This document shows, piece after piece, positions 43,348-56,300 of a stretch of 64,000 nucleotides of DNA (its first letter is position 1; each line of letters starts with the position of its first letter). The notes beneath the pieces were generated by a model, which was not told where the DNA came from, did no database searches, and worked only from the letters and a program-made list of their open reading frames with translations. The DNA comes from Channallabes apus (Eukaryota; Chordata; Actinopteri; Siluriformes; Clariidae). Made by a program: the position numbers and the translations under genes. Location of the stretch: assembly GCA_030522415.1 (NCBI GenBank), contig CM060111.1:46843059-46907058 (forward strand), given 5' to 3'.

Positions 43348-46300
43348 AGTGTCTGTGTGTGTAGTGTGTGTATAGTGTCTGTGTGTGAAGTGTGTGTATA
43401 GTGTCTGTGTGTGTAGTGTGTGTATAGTGTCTGTGTGTGTAGTGTGTGTATAGTGTCTGTGTGTGTGTAGTGTCTGTGTGTGTATAGTGTCTGTGTGTAG
43501 TGTGTGTATAGTGTCTGTGTGTGTGTAGTGTGTGTATAGTGTCTGTGTGTGTATAGTGTCTGTGTGTGTGTAGTGTGTGTATAGTGTCTGTGTGTGTGTA
43601 GTGTGTGTATAGTGTCTGTGTGTGTGTATAGTGTCTGTGTGTGTATAGTGTCTGTGTGTGTGTATAGTGTCTGTGTGTGTGTATAGTGTCTGTGTGTGTG
43701 TATAGTGTCTGTGTGTGTGTATAGTGTCTGTGTGTGTGTAGTGTCTGTGTGTGTGTAGTGTGTGTATAATGTCTGTGTGTGTGTAGTGTGTGTATAATGT
43801 CTGTGTGTGTGTAGTGTGTGTATAGTGTCTGTGTGTGTGTAGTGTGTGTATAGTGTCTGTGTGTGTGTAGTGTGTGTATAGTGTCTGTGTGTGTGTAGTG
43901 TGTGTGTAGTGAATGTGTGTGTAGTGTGTATATAGTGTCTGTGTGTGTAGTGTGTGTATAGTGTCTGTGTGTGTAGTGTGTGTATAGTGTCTGTGTGTGT
44001 GTAGTGTGCGTATAGTGTCTGTGTGTGTATAGTGTCTGTGTGTGTATAGTGTCTGTGTGTGTGTAGTGTGTGTATAGTGTCTGTGTGTGTGTGTAGTGTG
44101 TGTATAGTGTCTGTGTGTGTGTAGTGTCTGTGTGTGTAGTGTGTGTATAGTGTCTGTGTGTGTAGTGTGTGTATAGTATCTGTGTGTGTGTAGTGTGTGT
44201 ATAGTGTCTGTGTGTGTGTAGTGTGTGTATAGTGTCTGTGTGTGTGTAGTGTGTGTATGTAGTGTGTGTATAATGTCTGTGCGTGTGTAGTGTGTGTATG
44301 TAGTGTGTGTATAATGTCTGTGCGTGTGTAGTGTGTGTATAGTGTCTGTGTGTGTGTGTAGTGTGTGTATAGTGTCTGTGTGTGTGTAGTGTGTGTATAG
44401 TGTCTGTGTGTGTAGTGTGTGTGTAGTGTCTGTGTGTGTGTGTAGTGTGTGTATAGTGTCTGTGTGTGTGTGTAGTGTGTGTATAGTGTCTGTGTGTGTA
44501 GTGTGTGTATAGTGTCTGTGTGTGTAGTGTGCGTATAGTGTCTGTGTGTGTGTAGTGTGTGTATAGTGTCTGTGTGTGTGTAGTGTGTGTATAGTGTCTG
44601 TGTGTGTGTAGTGTGTGTATAGTGTCTGTGTGTGTGTAGTGTGTGTATAGTGTCTGTGTGTGTGTAGTGTGTGTATAGTGTCTGTGTGTGTGTAGTGTGT
44701 GTATAGTGTCTGTGTGTGTGTAGTGTGTGTATGTAGTGTGTGTATAATGTCTGTGCGTGTGTAGTGTGTGTATGTAGTGTGTGTATAATGTCTGTGCGTG
44801 TGTAGTGTGTGTATAGTGTCTGTGTGTGTGTAGTTTGTGTATAGTGTCTGTGTGTGTGTAGTGTGTGTATAGTGTCTGTGCGTGTGTAGTGTGTGTATAG
44901 TGTCTGTGCGTGTGTGTAGTGTGCGTATAGTGTCTGTGTGTGTATAGTGTCTGTGTGTGTGTAGTGTGCGTATAGTGTCTGTGTGTGTATAGTGTCTGTG
45001 TGTGTGTAGTGTGTGTATAGTGTCTGTGTGTGTGAAGTGTGTGTATAGTGTCTGTGTGTGTAGTGTGTGTATAGTGTCTGTGTGTGTGTAGTGTCTGTGT
45101 GTGTATAGTGTCTGTGTGTGTGTGTAGTGTGTGTATAGTGTCTGTGTGTGTGTGTAGTGTGTGTATAGTGTCTGTGTGTGTGTAGTGTGTGTATAGTGTC
45201 TGTGTGTGTAGTGTGTGTATAGTGTCTGTGTGTGTGTAGTGTGTGTATAGTGTCTGTGTGTGTGTAGTGTCTGTGTGTGTATAGTGTCTATGTGTGTGTA
45301 GTGTGTGTATAGTGTCTGTGTGTGTGTAGTGTGTGTATGTAGTGTGTGTATAGTGTCTGTGCGTGTGTAGTGTGTGTATAGTGTCTGTGCGTGTGTATAG
45401 TGTCTGTGTGTGTAGTGTGTGTATAGTGTCTGTGTGTGTGTAGTGTGTGTATAGTGTCTGTGCGTGTGTATAGTGTCTGTGCGTGTGTAGTGTGTGTATA
45501 GTGTCTGTGCGTGTGTAGTGTGTGTATAGTGTCTGTGCGTGTATAGTGTCTGTGTGTGTGTAGTGTGTGTGTGTGTGTGTGTAGTGTGTGTATAGTGTCT
45601 GTGTGTGTGTAGTGTGTGTATAGTGTCTGTGTGTGTGTAGTGTGTCTGTGTGTGTAGTGTGTGTATAGTGTCTGTGTGTGTGTAGTGTGTGTATAGTGTC
45701 TGTGCGTGTAGTGTGTGTATAGTGTCTGTGTGTATAGTGTGTGTATAGTGTCTGTGCGTGTAGTGTGTGTATAGTGTCTGTGTGTATAGTGTGTGTATAG
45801 TGTCTGTGTGTGTAGTGTGTGTATAGTGTCTGTGTGTGTGTAGTGTGTGTATAGTGTCTGTGTGTGTGTAGTGTGTGTATAGTGTCTGTGTGTGTAGTGT
45901 GTGTATAGTGTCTGTGTGTGTGTAGTGTGTGTATAGTGTCTGTGTGTGTGTAGTGTGTGTATAGTGTCTGTGTGTGTGTAGTGTGTGTATAGTGTCTGTG
46001 TGTGTGTAGTGTGTGTATAGTGTCTGTGTGTGTGTAGTGTGTGTATAATGTCTGTGTGTGTAGTGTGTGTATAGTGTCTGTGTGTGTGTAGTGTGTGTAT
46101 AGTGTCTGTGTGTGTGTAGTGTGTGTATAGTGTCTGTGCGTGTAGTGTGTGTATAGTGTCTGTGCGTGTAGTGTGTGTGTAGTGTCTGTGTGTGTGTAGT
46201 GTGTGTATAGTGTCTGTGTGTGTGTAGTGTGTGTATAATGTCTGTGTGTGTAGTGTGTGTATAGTGTATGTGTGTGTAGTCTGTGTATAGTGTCAGTGTG

Positions 46301-48398
46301 TGTGTAGTGTGTGTATATTGTCTGTGTGTGTAGTGTGTGTATAGTGTCTGTGTGTGTGTAGTGTGTGTATAGTGTCTGTGTGTGTGTGTAGTGTGTGTAT
46401 AGTGTCTGTGTGTGTGTATAGTGTCTGTGTGTGTGTAGTGTGTGTATAGTGTCTGTGTGTGTGTAGTGTGCGTATAGTGTCTGTGTGTATAGTGTCTGTG
46501 TGTGTATAGTGTCTGTGTGTGTGTAGTGTGTGTATAGTGTCTGTGTGTGTGTAGTGTGTGTATAGTGTCTGTGTGTGTGTAGTGTGTGTATAGTGTCTGT
46601 GTGTGTAGTGTGTGTATAGTGTCTGTGTGTGTATGTAGTGTGTGTATAGTGTCTGTGTGTGTGTAGTGTGTGTATAGTGTCTGTGTGTGTGTAGTGTGTG
46701 TACAGTGTCTGTGTGTGTAGTGTGTGTATAGTGTCTGTGTGTGTAGTGTGTGTATAGTGTCTGTGTGTGTGTAGTGTCTGTGTGTGTATAGTGTCTATGT
46801 GTGTGTAGTGTGTGTATAGTGTCTGTGTGTGTAGGGTGTGTATAGTGTCTCTGTGTGTGTAGTGTGTGTATGTAGTGTGTGTATAATGTCTGTGTGTGTG
46901 TAGTGTGTGTATAGTGTCTGTGCGTGTGTAGTGTGTGTATAGTGTCTGTGCGTGTTTAGTGTGTGTATAGTGTCTGTGTGTGTGTAGTGTGTGTATAGTG
47001 TCTGTGTGTGTGTAGTGTGTGTATAGTGTCTGTGTGTGTAGTGTGTGTATAGTGTCTGTTTGTGTAGTGTGTGTATAGTGTCTGTGTGTGTATAGTGTCT
47101 GTGTGTGTGTAGTGTGTGTATAGTGTCTGTGTAGTGTGTGTATAGTGTCTGTGTGTGTGTAGTGTGTGTATAGTGTCTGTGTGTATAGTGTGTGTATAGT
47201 GTCTGTGTGTGTAGTGTGTGTATAGTGTCTGTGTGTGTCTAGTGTGTGTATAGTGTCGTGTGTGTGTGTGTAGTGTGTGTATAGTGTCTGTGTGTGTATA
47301 GTGTCTGTGTGTGTAGTGTGTGTATAGTGTCTGTGTAGTGTGTGTATAGTGTCTGTGTGTGTGTAGTGTGTGTATAGTGTCTGTGTGTGTAGTGTGTGTA
47401 TAGTGTCTGTGTGTGTGTAGTGTGTGTATAGTGTCGTGTGTGTGTGTGTAGTGTGTGTATAGTGTCTGTGTGTGTGTAGTGTGTGTATAGTGTCTGTGTG
47501 TGTGTAGTGTCTGTGTGTGTGTAGTGTCTGTGTGTGTGTAGTGTCTGTGTGTGTGTAGTGTCTGTGTGTGTGTAGTGTGTGTATAGTGTCTGTGTGTGTA
47601 GTGTGTGTATAGTGTCTGTGTGTGTGTAGTGTGTGTATAGTGTCTGTGTGTGTAGTGTGTGTATAGTGTCTGTGTGTGTGTAGTGTGTGTATAGTGTCTG
47701 TGTGTGTAGTGTGTGTATAGTGTCTGTGCGTGTGTAGTGTGTGTATAGTGTCTGTGCGTGTGTAGTGTGTGTATAGTGTCTGTGTGTGTATAGTGTCTGT
47801 GTGTGTGTAGTGTGTGTATAGTGTCTGTGTGTGTATAGTGTCTGTGTGTGTGTAGTGTGTGTATAGTGTCTGTGTGTGTATAGTGTCTGTGTGTGTGTAG
47901 TGTGTGTATAGTGTCTGTGTGTGTGTAATGTGTGTATAGTGTCTGTGTGTGTGTAATGTGTGTATAGTGTCTGTGTGTGTGTAGTGTCTGTGTGTGTGTA
48001 GTGTGTGTATAATGTCTGTGTGTGTGTAGTGTGTGTATAGTGTCTGTGCGTGTGTAGTGTGTGTATAGTGTCTGTGTGTGTGTAGTGTGTGTATAGTGTC
48101 TGTGTGTAGTGTGTGTATAATGTCTGTGTGTGTAGTGTGTATAGTGTCTGTGTGTAGTGTGTGTATAATGTCTGTGTGTGTGTAGTGTGTGTATAGTGTC
48201 TGTGTGTGTGTAGTGTGTGTATAGTGTCTGTGTGTAGTGTGTGTATAATGTCTGTGTGTGTAGTGTGTGTATAGTGTCTATGTGTGTAGTGTGTGTATAG
48301 TGTCTGTATAGTGTCTGTGTGTGTGTGTAGTGTGTGTATAGTGTCTGTGTAGTGTGTGTATAGTGTCTGAGTGTGTAGTGTGTGTATAGTGTGTGTAT

Positions 48399-48476
48399 AT
48401 ACACACATTTCACACACAGACACTATACACACACTACACACACAGACACTATACACACATTACACACACAGACACT
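48399..48476 (-). repeat. 78-bp reversed satellite segment, copy 2
   Basis: Same length and junctions as copy 1. Differs by one base near its left end (ATTTCACAC instead of ATTACACAC). Confidence 0.9.
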
Positions 48477-50306
48477 AGTGTCTGTGTGTGTAGTGTGTGT
48501 ATAGTGTCTGTGTGTGAAGTGTGTGTATAGTGTCTGTGTGTGTAGTGTGTGTATAGTGTCTGTGTGTGTAGTGTGTGTATAGTGTCTGTGTGTGTGTAGT
48601 GTCTGTGTGTGTATAGTGTCTGTGTGTAGTGTGTGTATAGTGTCTGTGTGTGTGTAGTGTGTGTATAGTGTCTGTGTGTGTATAGTGTCTGTGTGTGTGT
48701 AGTGTGTGTATAGTGTCTGTGTGTGTGTAGTGTGTGTATAGTGTCTGTGTGTGTGTAGTGTCTGTGTGTGTATAGTGTCTGTGTGTGTGTATAGTGTCTG
48801 TGTGTGTGTATAGTGTCTGTGTGTGTGTATAGTGTCTGTGTGTGTGTATAGTGTCTGTGTGTGTGTAGTGTCTGTGTGTGTGTAGTGTGTGTATAATGTC
48901 TGTGTGTGTGTAGTGTGTGTATAATGTCTGTGTGTGTGTAGTGTGTGTATAGTGTCTGTGTGTGTGTAGTGTGTGTATAGTGTCTGTGTGTGTGTAGTGT
49001 GTGTATAGTGTCTGTGTGTGTAGTGTGTGTATAGTGTCTGTGTGTGTATAGTGTCTGTGTGTGTGTAGTGTGTGTGTAGTGAATGTGTGTGTAGTGTGTG
49101 TATAGTGTCTGTGTGTGTAGTGTGTGTATAGTGTCTGTGTGTGTAGTGTGTGTATAGTGTCTGTGTGTGTGTAGTGTGCGTATAGTGTCTGTGTGTGTAT
49201 AGTGTCTGTGTGTGTATAGTGTCTGTGTGTGTGTAGTGTGTGTATAGTGTCTGTGTGTGTGTGTAGTGTGTGTATAGTGTCTGTGTGTGTGTAGTGTCTG
49301 TGTGTGTAGTGTGTGTATAGTGTCTGTGTGTGTAGTGTGTGTATAGTATCTGTGTGTGTGTAGTGTGTGTATAGTGTCTGTGTGTGTGTAGTGTGTGTAT
49401 AGTGTCTGTGTGTGTGTAGTGTGTGTATGTAGTGTGTGTATAATGTCTGTGCGTGTGTAGTGTGTGTATGTAGTGTGTGTATAATGTCTGTGCGTGTGTA
49501 GTGTGTGTATAGTGTCTGTGTGTGTGTGTAGTGTGTGTATAGTGTCTGTGTGTGTGTAGTGTGTGTATAGTGTCTGTGTGTGTAGTGTGTGTGTAGTGTC
49601 TGTGTGTGTGTGTAGTGTGTGTATAGTGTCTGTGTGTGTGTGTAGTGTGTGTATAGTGTCTGTGTGTGTAGTGTGCGTATAGTGTCTGTGTGTGTGTAGT
49701 GTGTGTATAGTGTCTGTGTGTGTGTAGTGTGTGTATAGTGTCTGTGTGTGTGTAGTGTGTGTATAGTGTCTGTGTGTGTGTAGTGTGTGTATAGTGTCTG
49801 TGTGTGTGTAGTGTGTGTATAGTGTCTGTGTGTGTGTAGTGTGTGTATAGTGTCTGTGTGTGTGTAGTGTGTGTATGTAGTGTGTGTATAATGTCTGTGC
49901 GTGTGTAGTGTGTGTATGTAGTGTGTGTATAATGTCTGTGCGTGTGTAGTGTGTGTATAGTGTCTGTGTGTGTGTAGTTTGTGTATAGTGTCTGTGTGTG
50001 TGTAGTGTGTGTATAGTGTCTGTGCGTGTGTAGTGTGTGTATAGTGTCTGTGCGTGTGTGTAGTGTGTGTATAGTGTCTGTGTGTGTATAGTGTCTGTGT
50101 GTGTGTAGTGTGTGTATAGTGTCTGTGTGTGTGTAGTGTGTGTATAGTGTCTGTGTGTGTGTAGTGTGTGTATAGTGTCTGTGTGTGTGTAGTGTGTGTA
50201 TAGTGTCTGTGTGTGTAGTGTGTGTATAGTGTCTGTGTGTGTAGTGTGTGTATAGTGTGTGTATAGTGTCTGTGTGTGTAGTGTGTGTATAGTGTCTGTG
50301 TGTGTG

Positions 50307-53300
50307 CAGTGTGTGTATAGTGTCTATGTGTGTGTAGTGTGTGTATAGTGTCTGTGTGTGTAGGGTGTGTATAGTGTCTGTGTGTGTAGTGTGTGTATAG
50401 TGTCTGTGTGTGTAGTGTGTGTATAGTGTCTGTGTGTGTATAGTGTCTGTGCGTGTGTAGTGTGTGTATAGTGTCTGTGTGTGTAGTGTGTGTATAGTGT
50501 CTGTGTGTGTATGTAGTGTGTGTATAGTGTCTGTGTGTGTGTAGTGTGTGTATAGTGTCTGTGTGTGTGTAGTGTGTGTATAGTGTCTGTGTGTGTAGTG
50601 TGTGTATAGTGTCTGTGTGTGTAGTGTGTGTATAGTGTCTGTGTGTGTAGTGTGTGTATAGTGTCTGTGTGTGTGTAGTGTGTGTATAGTGTCTGTGTGT
50701 GTAGTGTGTGTATAGTGTCTGTGTGTGTATAGTGTCTGTGTGTGTGTAGTGTGTGTGTAGTGTCTGTAGTGTGTGTATAGTGTCTGTGTGTGTGTAGTGT
50801 GTGTATAGTGTTTGTGTGTGTGTAGTGTGTGTATAGTGTCTGTGTGTGTGTAGTGTGCGTATAGTGTCTGTGTGTATAGTGTCTGTGTGTGTATAGTGTC
50901 TGTGTGTGTGTAGTGTGTGTATAGTGTCTGTGTGTGTGTAGTGTGTGTATAGTGTCTGTGTGTGTGTAGTGTGTGTATAGTGTCTGTGTGTGTAGTGTGT
51001 GTATAGTGTCTGTGTGTGTATGTAGTGTGTGTATAGTGTCTGTGTGTGTGTAGTGTGTGTATAGTGTCTGTGTGTGTGTAGTGTGTGTACAGTGTCTGTG
51101 TGTGTAGTGTGTGTATAGTGTCTGTGTGTGTATAGTGTCTGTGTGTGTAGTGTGTGTATAGTGTCTGTGTGTGTGTAGTGTCTGTGTGTGTATAGTGTCT
51201 ATGTGTGTGTAATGTGTGTATAGTGTCTGTGTGTGTAGGGTGTGTATAGTGTCTCTGTGTGTGTAGTGTGTGTATGTAGTGTGTGTATAATGTCTGTGTG
51301 TGTGTAGTGTGTGTATAGTGTCTGTGCGTGTGTAGTGTGTGTATAGTGTCTGTGCGTGTGTAGTGTGTGTATAGTGTCTGTGTGTGTGTAGTGTGTGTAT
51401 AGTGTCTGTGTGTGTGTAGTGTGTGTATAGTGTCTGTGTGTGTAGTGTGTGTATAGTGTCTGTTTGTGTAGTGTGTGTATAGTGTCTGTGTGTGTATAGT
51501 GTCTGTGTGTGTGTAGTGTGTGTATAGTGTCTGTGTAGTGTGTGTATAGTGTCTGTGTGTGTGTAGTGTGTGTATAGTGTCTGTGTGTATAGTGTGTGTA
51601 TAGTGTCTGTGTGTGTAGTGTGTGTATAGTGTCTGTGTGTGTGTAGTGTGTGTATAGTGTCGTGTGTGTGTGTAGTGTGTGTATAGTGTCTGTGTGTGTA
51701 TAGTGTCTGTGTGTGTAGTGTGTGTATAGTGTCTGTGTAGTGTGTGTATAGTGTCTGTGTGTGTGTAGTGTGTGTATAGTGTCTGTGTGTATAGTGTGTG
51801 TATAGTGTCTGTGTGTGTAGTGTGTGTATAGTGTCTGTGTGTGTGTAGTGTGTGTATAGTGTCGTGTGTGTGTGTGTAGTGTGTGTATAGTGTCTGTGTG
51901 TGTGTAGTGTGTGTATAGTGTCTGTGTGTGTGTAGTGTCTGTGTGTGTGTAGTGTCTGTGTGTGTGTAGTGTCTGTGTGTGTGTAGTGTGTGTATAGTGT
52001 CTGTGTGTGTAGTGTGTGTATAGTGTCTGTGTGTGTGTAGTGTGTGTATAGTGTCTGTGTGTGTGTAGTGTGTGTATAGTGTCTGTGTGTGTAGTGTGTG
52101 TATAGTGTCTGTGCGTGTGTAGTGTGTGTATAGTGTCTGTGCGTGTGTAGTGTGTGTATAGTGTCTGTGTGTGTATAGTGTCTGTGTGTGTGTAGTGTGT
52201 GTATAGTGTCTGTGTGTGTATAGTGTCTGTGTGTGTGTAGTGTGTGTATAGTGTCTGTGTGTGTATAGTGTCTGTGTGTGTGTATAGTGTCTGTGTGTGT
52301 ATAGTGTCTGTGTGTGTATAGTGTCTGTGTGTGTATAGTGTGTGTATAGTGTCTGTGTGTGTGTAATGTGTGTATAGTGTCTGTGTGTGTGTAGTGTCTG
52401 TGTGTGTGTAGTGTGTGTATAATGTCTGTGTGTGTGTAGTGTGTGTATAGTGTCTGTGCGTGTGTAGTGTGTGTATAGTGTCTGTGTGTGTGTAGTGTGT
52501 GTATAGTGTCTGTGTGTAGTGTGTGTATAATGTCTGTGTGTGTAGTGTGTGTATAGTGTCTGTGTGTAGTGTGTGTATAATGTCTGTGTGTGTGTAGTGT
52601 GTGTATAGTGTCTGTGTGTGTGTAGTGTGTGTATAGTGTCTGTGTGTAGTGTGTGTATAATGTCTTTGTGTGTAGTGTGTGTATAGTGTCTATGTGTGTA
52701 GTGTGTGTATAGTGTCTGTATAGTGTCTGTGTGTGTGTGTAGTGTGTGTATAGTGTCTGTGTAGTGTGTGTATAGTGTCTGAGTGTGTAGTGTGTGTATA
52801 GTGTGTGTATATACACACATTACACACACAGACACTATACACACACTACACACACAGACACTATACACACATTACACACACAGACACTAGTGTCTGTGTG
52901 TGTAGTGTGTGTATAGTGTCTGTGTGTGAAGTGTGTGTATAGTGTCTGTGTGTGTAGTGTGTGTATAGTGTCTGTGTGTGTAGTGTGTGTATAGTGTCTG
53001 TGTGTGTGTAGTGTCTGTGTGTGTATAGTGTCTGTGTGTAGTGTGTGTATAGTGTCTGTGTGTGTGTAGTGTGTGTATAGTGTCTGTGTGTGTATAGTGT
53101 CTGTGTGTGTGTAGTGTGTGTATAGTGTCTGTGTGTGTGTAGTGTGTGTATAGTGTCTGTGTGTGTGTAGTGTCTGTGTGTGTATAGTGTCTGTGTGTGT
53201 GTATAGTGTCTGTGTGTGTGTATAGTGTCTGTGTGTGTGTATAGTGTCTGTGTGTGTGTATAGTGTCTGTGTGTGTGTATAGTGTCTGTGTATGTGTATA

Positions 53301-56300
53301 GTGTCTGTGTGTGTGTAGTGTCTGTGTGTGTGTAGTGTGTGTATAATGTCTGTGTGTGTGTAGTGTGTGTATAATGTCTGTGTGTGTGTAGTGTGTGTAT
53401 AGTGTCTGTGTGTGTGTAGTGTGTGTATAGTGTCTGTGTGTGTGTAGTGTGTGTATAGTGTCTGTGTGTGTAGTGTGTGTATAGTGTCTGTGTGTGTGTA
53501 GTGTGTGTGTAGTGAATGTGTGTGTAGTGTGTGTATAGTGTCTGTGTGTGTAGTGTGTGTATAGTGTCTGTGTGTGTAGTGTGTGTATAGTGTCTGTGTG
53601 TGTGTAGTGTGCGTATAGTGTCTGTGTGTGTATAGTGTCTGTGTGTGTATAGTGTCTGTGTGTGTGTAGTGTGTGTATAGTGTCTGTGTGTGTGTGTAGT
53701 GTGTGTATAGTGTCTGTGTGTGTGTAGTGTCTGTGTGTGTAGTGTGTGTATAGTGTCTGTGTGTGTAGTGTGTGTATAGTATCTGTGTGTGTGTAGTGTG
53801 TGTATAGTGTCTGTGTGTGTGTAGTGTGTGTATAGTGTCTGTGTGTGTGTAGTGTGTGTATGTAGTGTGTGTATAATGTCTGTGCGTGTGTAGTGTGTGT
53901 ATGTAGTGTGTGTATAATGTCTGTGCGTGTGTAGTGTGTGTATAGTGTCTGTGTGTGTGTGTAGTGTGTGTATAGTGTCTGTGTGTGTGTAGTGTGTGTA
54001 TAGTGTCTGTGTGTGTAGTGTGTGTGTAGTGTCTGTGTGTGTGTGTAGTGTGTGTATAGTGTCTGTGTGTGTGTGTAGTGTGTGTATAGTGTCTGTGTGT
54101 GTAGTGTGTGTATAGTGTCTGTGTGTGTAGTGTGCGTATAGTGTCTGTGTGTGTGTAGTGTGTGTATAGTGTCTGTGTGTGTGTAGTGTGTGTATAGTGT
54201 CTGTGTGTGTGTAGTGTGTGTATAGTGTCTGTGTGTGTGTAGTGTGTGTATAGTGTCTGTGTGTGTGTAGTGTGTGTATAGTGTCTGTGTGTGTGTAGTG
54301 TGTGTATAGTGTCTGTGTGTGTGTAGTGTGTGTATGTAGTGTGTGTATAATGTCTGTGCGTGTGTAGTGTGTGTATGTAGTGTGTGTATAATGTCTGTGC
54401 GTGTGTAGTGTGTGTATAGTGTCTGTGTGTGTGTAGTTTGTGTATAGTGTCTGTGTGTGTGTAGTGTGTGTATAGTGTCTGTGCGTGTGTAGTGTGTGTA
54501 TAGTGTCTGTGCGTGTGTGTAGTGTGCGTATAGTGTCTGTGTGTGTATAGTGTCTGTGTGTGTGTAGTGTGCGTATAGTGTCTGTGTGTGTATAGTGTCT
54601 GTGTGTGTGTAGTGTGTGTATAGTGTCTGTGTGTGTGTAGTGTGTGTATAGTGTCTGTGTGTGTATAGTGTCTGTGTGTGTGTGTAGTGTGTGTATAGTG
54701 TCTGTGTGTGTGTGTAGTGTGTGTATAGTGTCTGTGTGTGTGTAGTGTGTGTATAGTGTCTGTGTGTGTAGTGTGTGTATAGTGTCTGTGTGTGTGTAGT
54801 GTGTGTATAGTGTCTGTGTGTGTGTAGTGTCTGTGTGTGTATAGTGTCTATGTGTGTGTAGTGTGTGTATAGTGTCTGTGTGTGTGTAGTGTGTGTATGT
54901 AGTGTGTGTATAGTGTCTGTGCGTGTGTAGTGTGTGTATAGTGTCTGTGCGTGTGTATAGTGTCTGTGTGTGTAGTGTGTGTATAGTGTCTGTGTGTGTG
55001 TAGTGTGTGTATAGTGTCTGTGCGTGTGTATAGTGTCTGTGCGTGTGTAGTGTGTGTATAGTGTCTGTGCGTGTGTAGTGTGTGTATAGTGTCTGTGCGT
55101 GTATAGTGTCTGTGTGTGTGTAGTGTGTGTGTGTGTGTGTGTAGTGTGTGTATAGTGTCTGTGTGTGTGTAGTGTGTGTATAGTGTCTGTGTGTGTGTAG
55201 TGTGTCTGTGTGTGTAGTGTGTGTATAGTGTCTGTGTGTGTGTAGTGTGTGTATAGTGTCTGTGCGTGTAGTGTGTGTATAGTGTCTGTGTGTATAGTGT
55301 GTGTATAGTGTCTGTGCGTGTAGTGTGTGTATAGTGTCTGTGTGTATAGTGTGTGTATAGTGTCTGTGTGTGTAGTGTGTGTATAGTGTCTGTGTGTGTG
55401 TAGTGTGTGTATAGTGTCTGTGTGTGTGTAGTGTGTGTATAGTGTCTGTGTGTGTAGTGTGTGTATAGTGTCTGTGTGTGTGTAGTGTGTGTATAGTGTC
55501 TGTGTGTGTGTAGTGTGTGTATAGTGTCTGTGTGTGTGTAGTGTGTGTATAGTGTCTGTGTGTGTGTAGTGTGTGTATAGTGTCTGTGTGTGTGTAGTGT
55601 GTGTATAATGTCTGTGTGTGTAGTGTGTGTATAGTGTCTGTGTGTGTGTAGTGTGTGTATAGTGTCTGTGTGTGTGTAGTGTGTGTATAGTGTCTGTGCG
55701 TGTAGTGTGTGTATAGTGTCTGTGCGTGTAGTGTGTGTGTAGTGTCTGTGTGTGTGTAGTGTGTGTATAGTGTCTGTGTGTGTGTAGTGTGTGTATAATG
55801 TCTGTGTGTGTAGTGTGTGTATAGTGTATGTGTGTGTAGTCTGTGTATAGTGTCAGTGTGTGTGTAGTGTGTGTATATTGTCTGTGTGTGTAGTGTGTGT
55901 ATAGTGTCTGTGTGTGTGTAGTGTGTGTATAGTGTCTGTGTGTGTGTGTAGTGTGTGTATAGTGTCTGTGTGTGTGTATAGTGTCTGTGTGTGTGTAGTG
56001 TGTGTATAGTGTCTGTGTGTGTGTAGTGTGCGTATAGTGTCTGTGTGTATAGTGTCTGTGTGTGTATAGTGTCTGTGTGTGTGTAGTGTGTGTATAGTGT
56101 CTGTGTGTGTGTAGTGTGTGTATAGTGTCTGTGTGTGTGTAGTGTGTGTATAGTGTCTGTGTGTGTAGTGTGTGTATAGTGTCTGTGTGTGTATGTAGTG
56201 TGTGTATAGTGTCTGTGTGTGTGTAGTGTGTGTATAGTGTCTGTGTGTGTGTAGTGTGTGTACAGTGTCTGTGTGTGTAGTGTGTGTATAGTGTCTGTGT

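Larger units (their letters stand above)
40752..50307. repeat. Higher-order repeat copy A (about 9.56 kb)
   Basis: Bounded by the TGCAGTG variant followed by GTCTATGTG and TAGGGTG. Contains two 78-bp reversed inserts (43270 and 48399) about 5.13 kb apart. Confidence 0.7.
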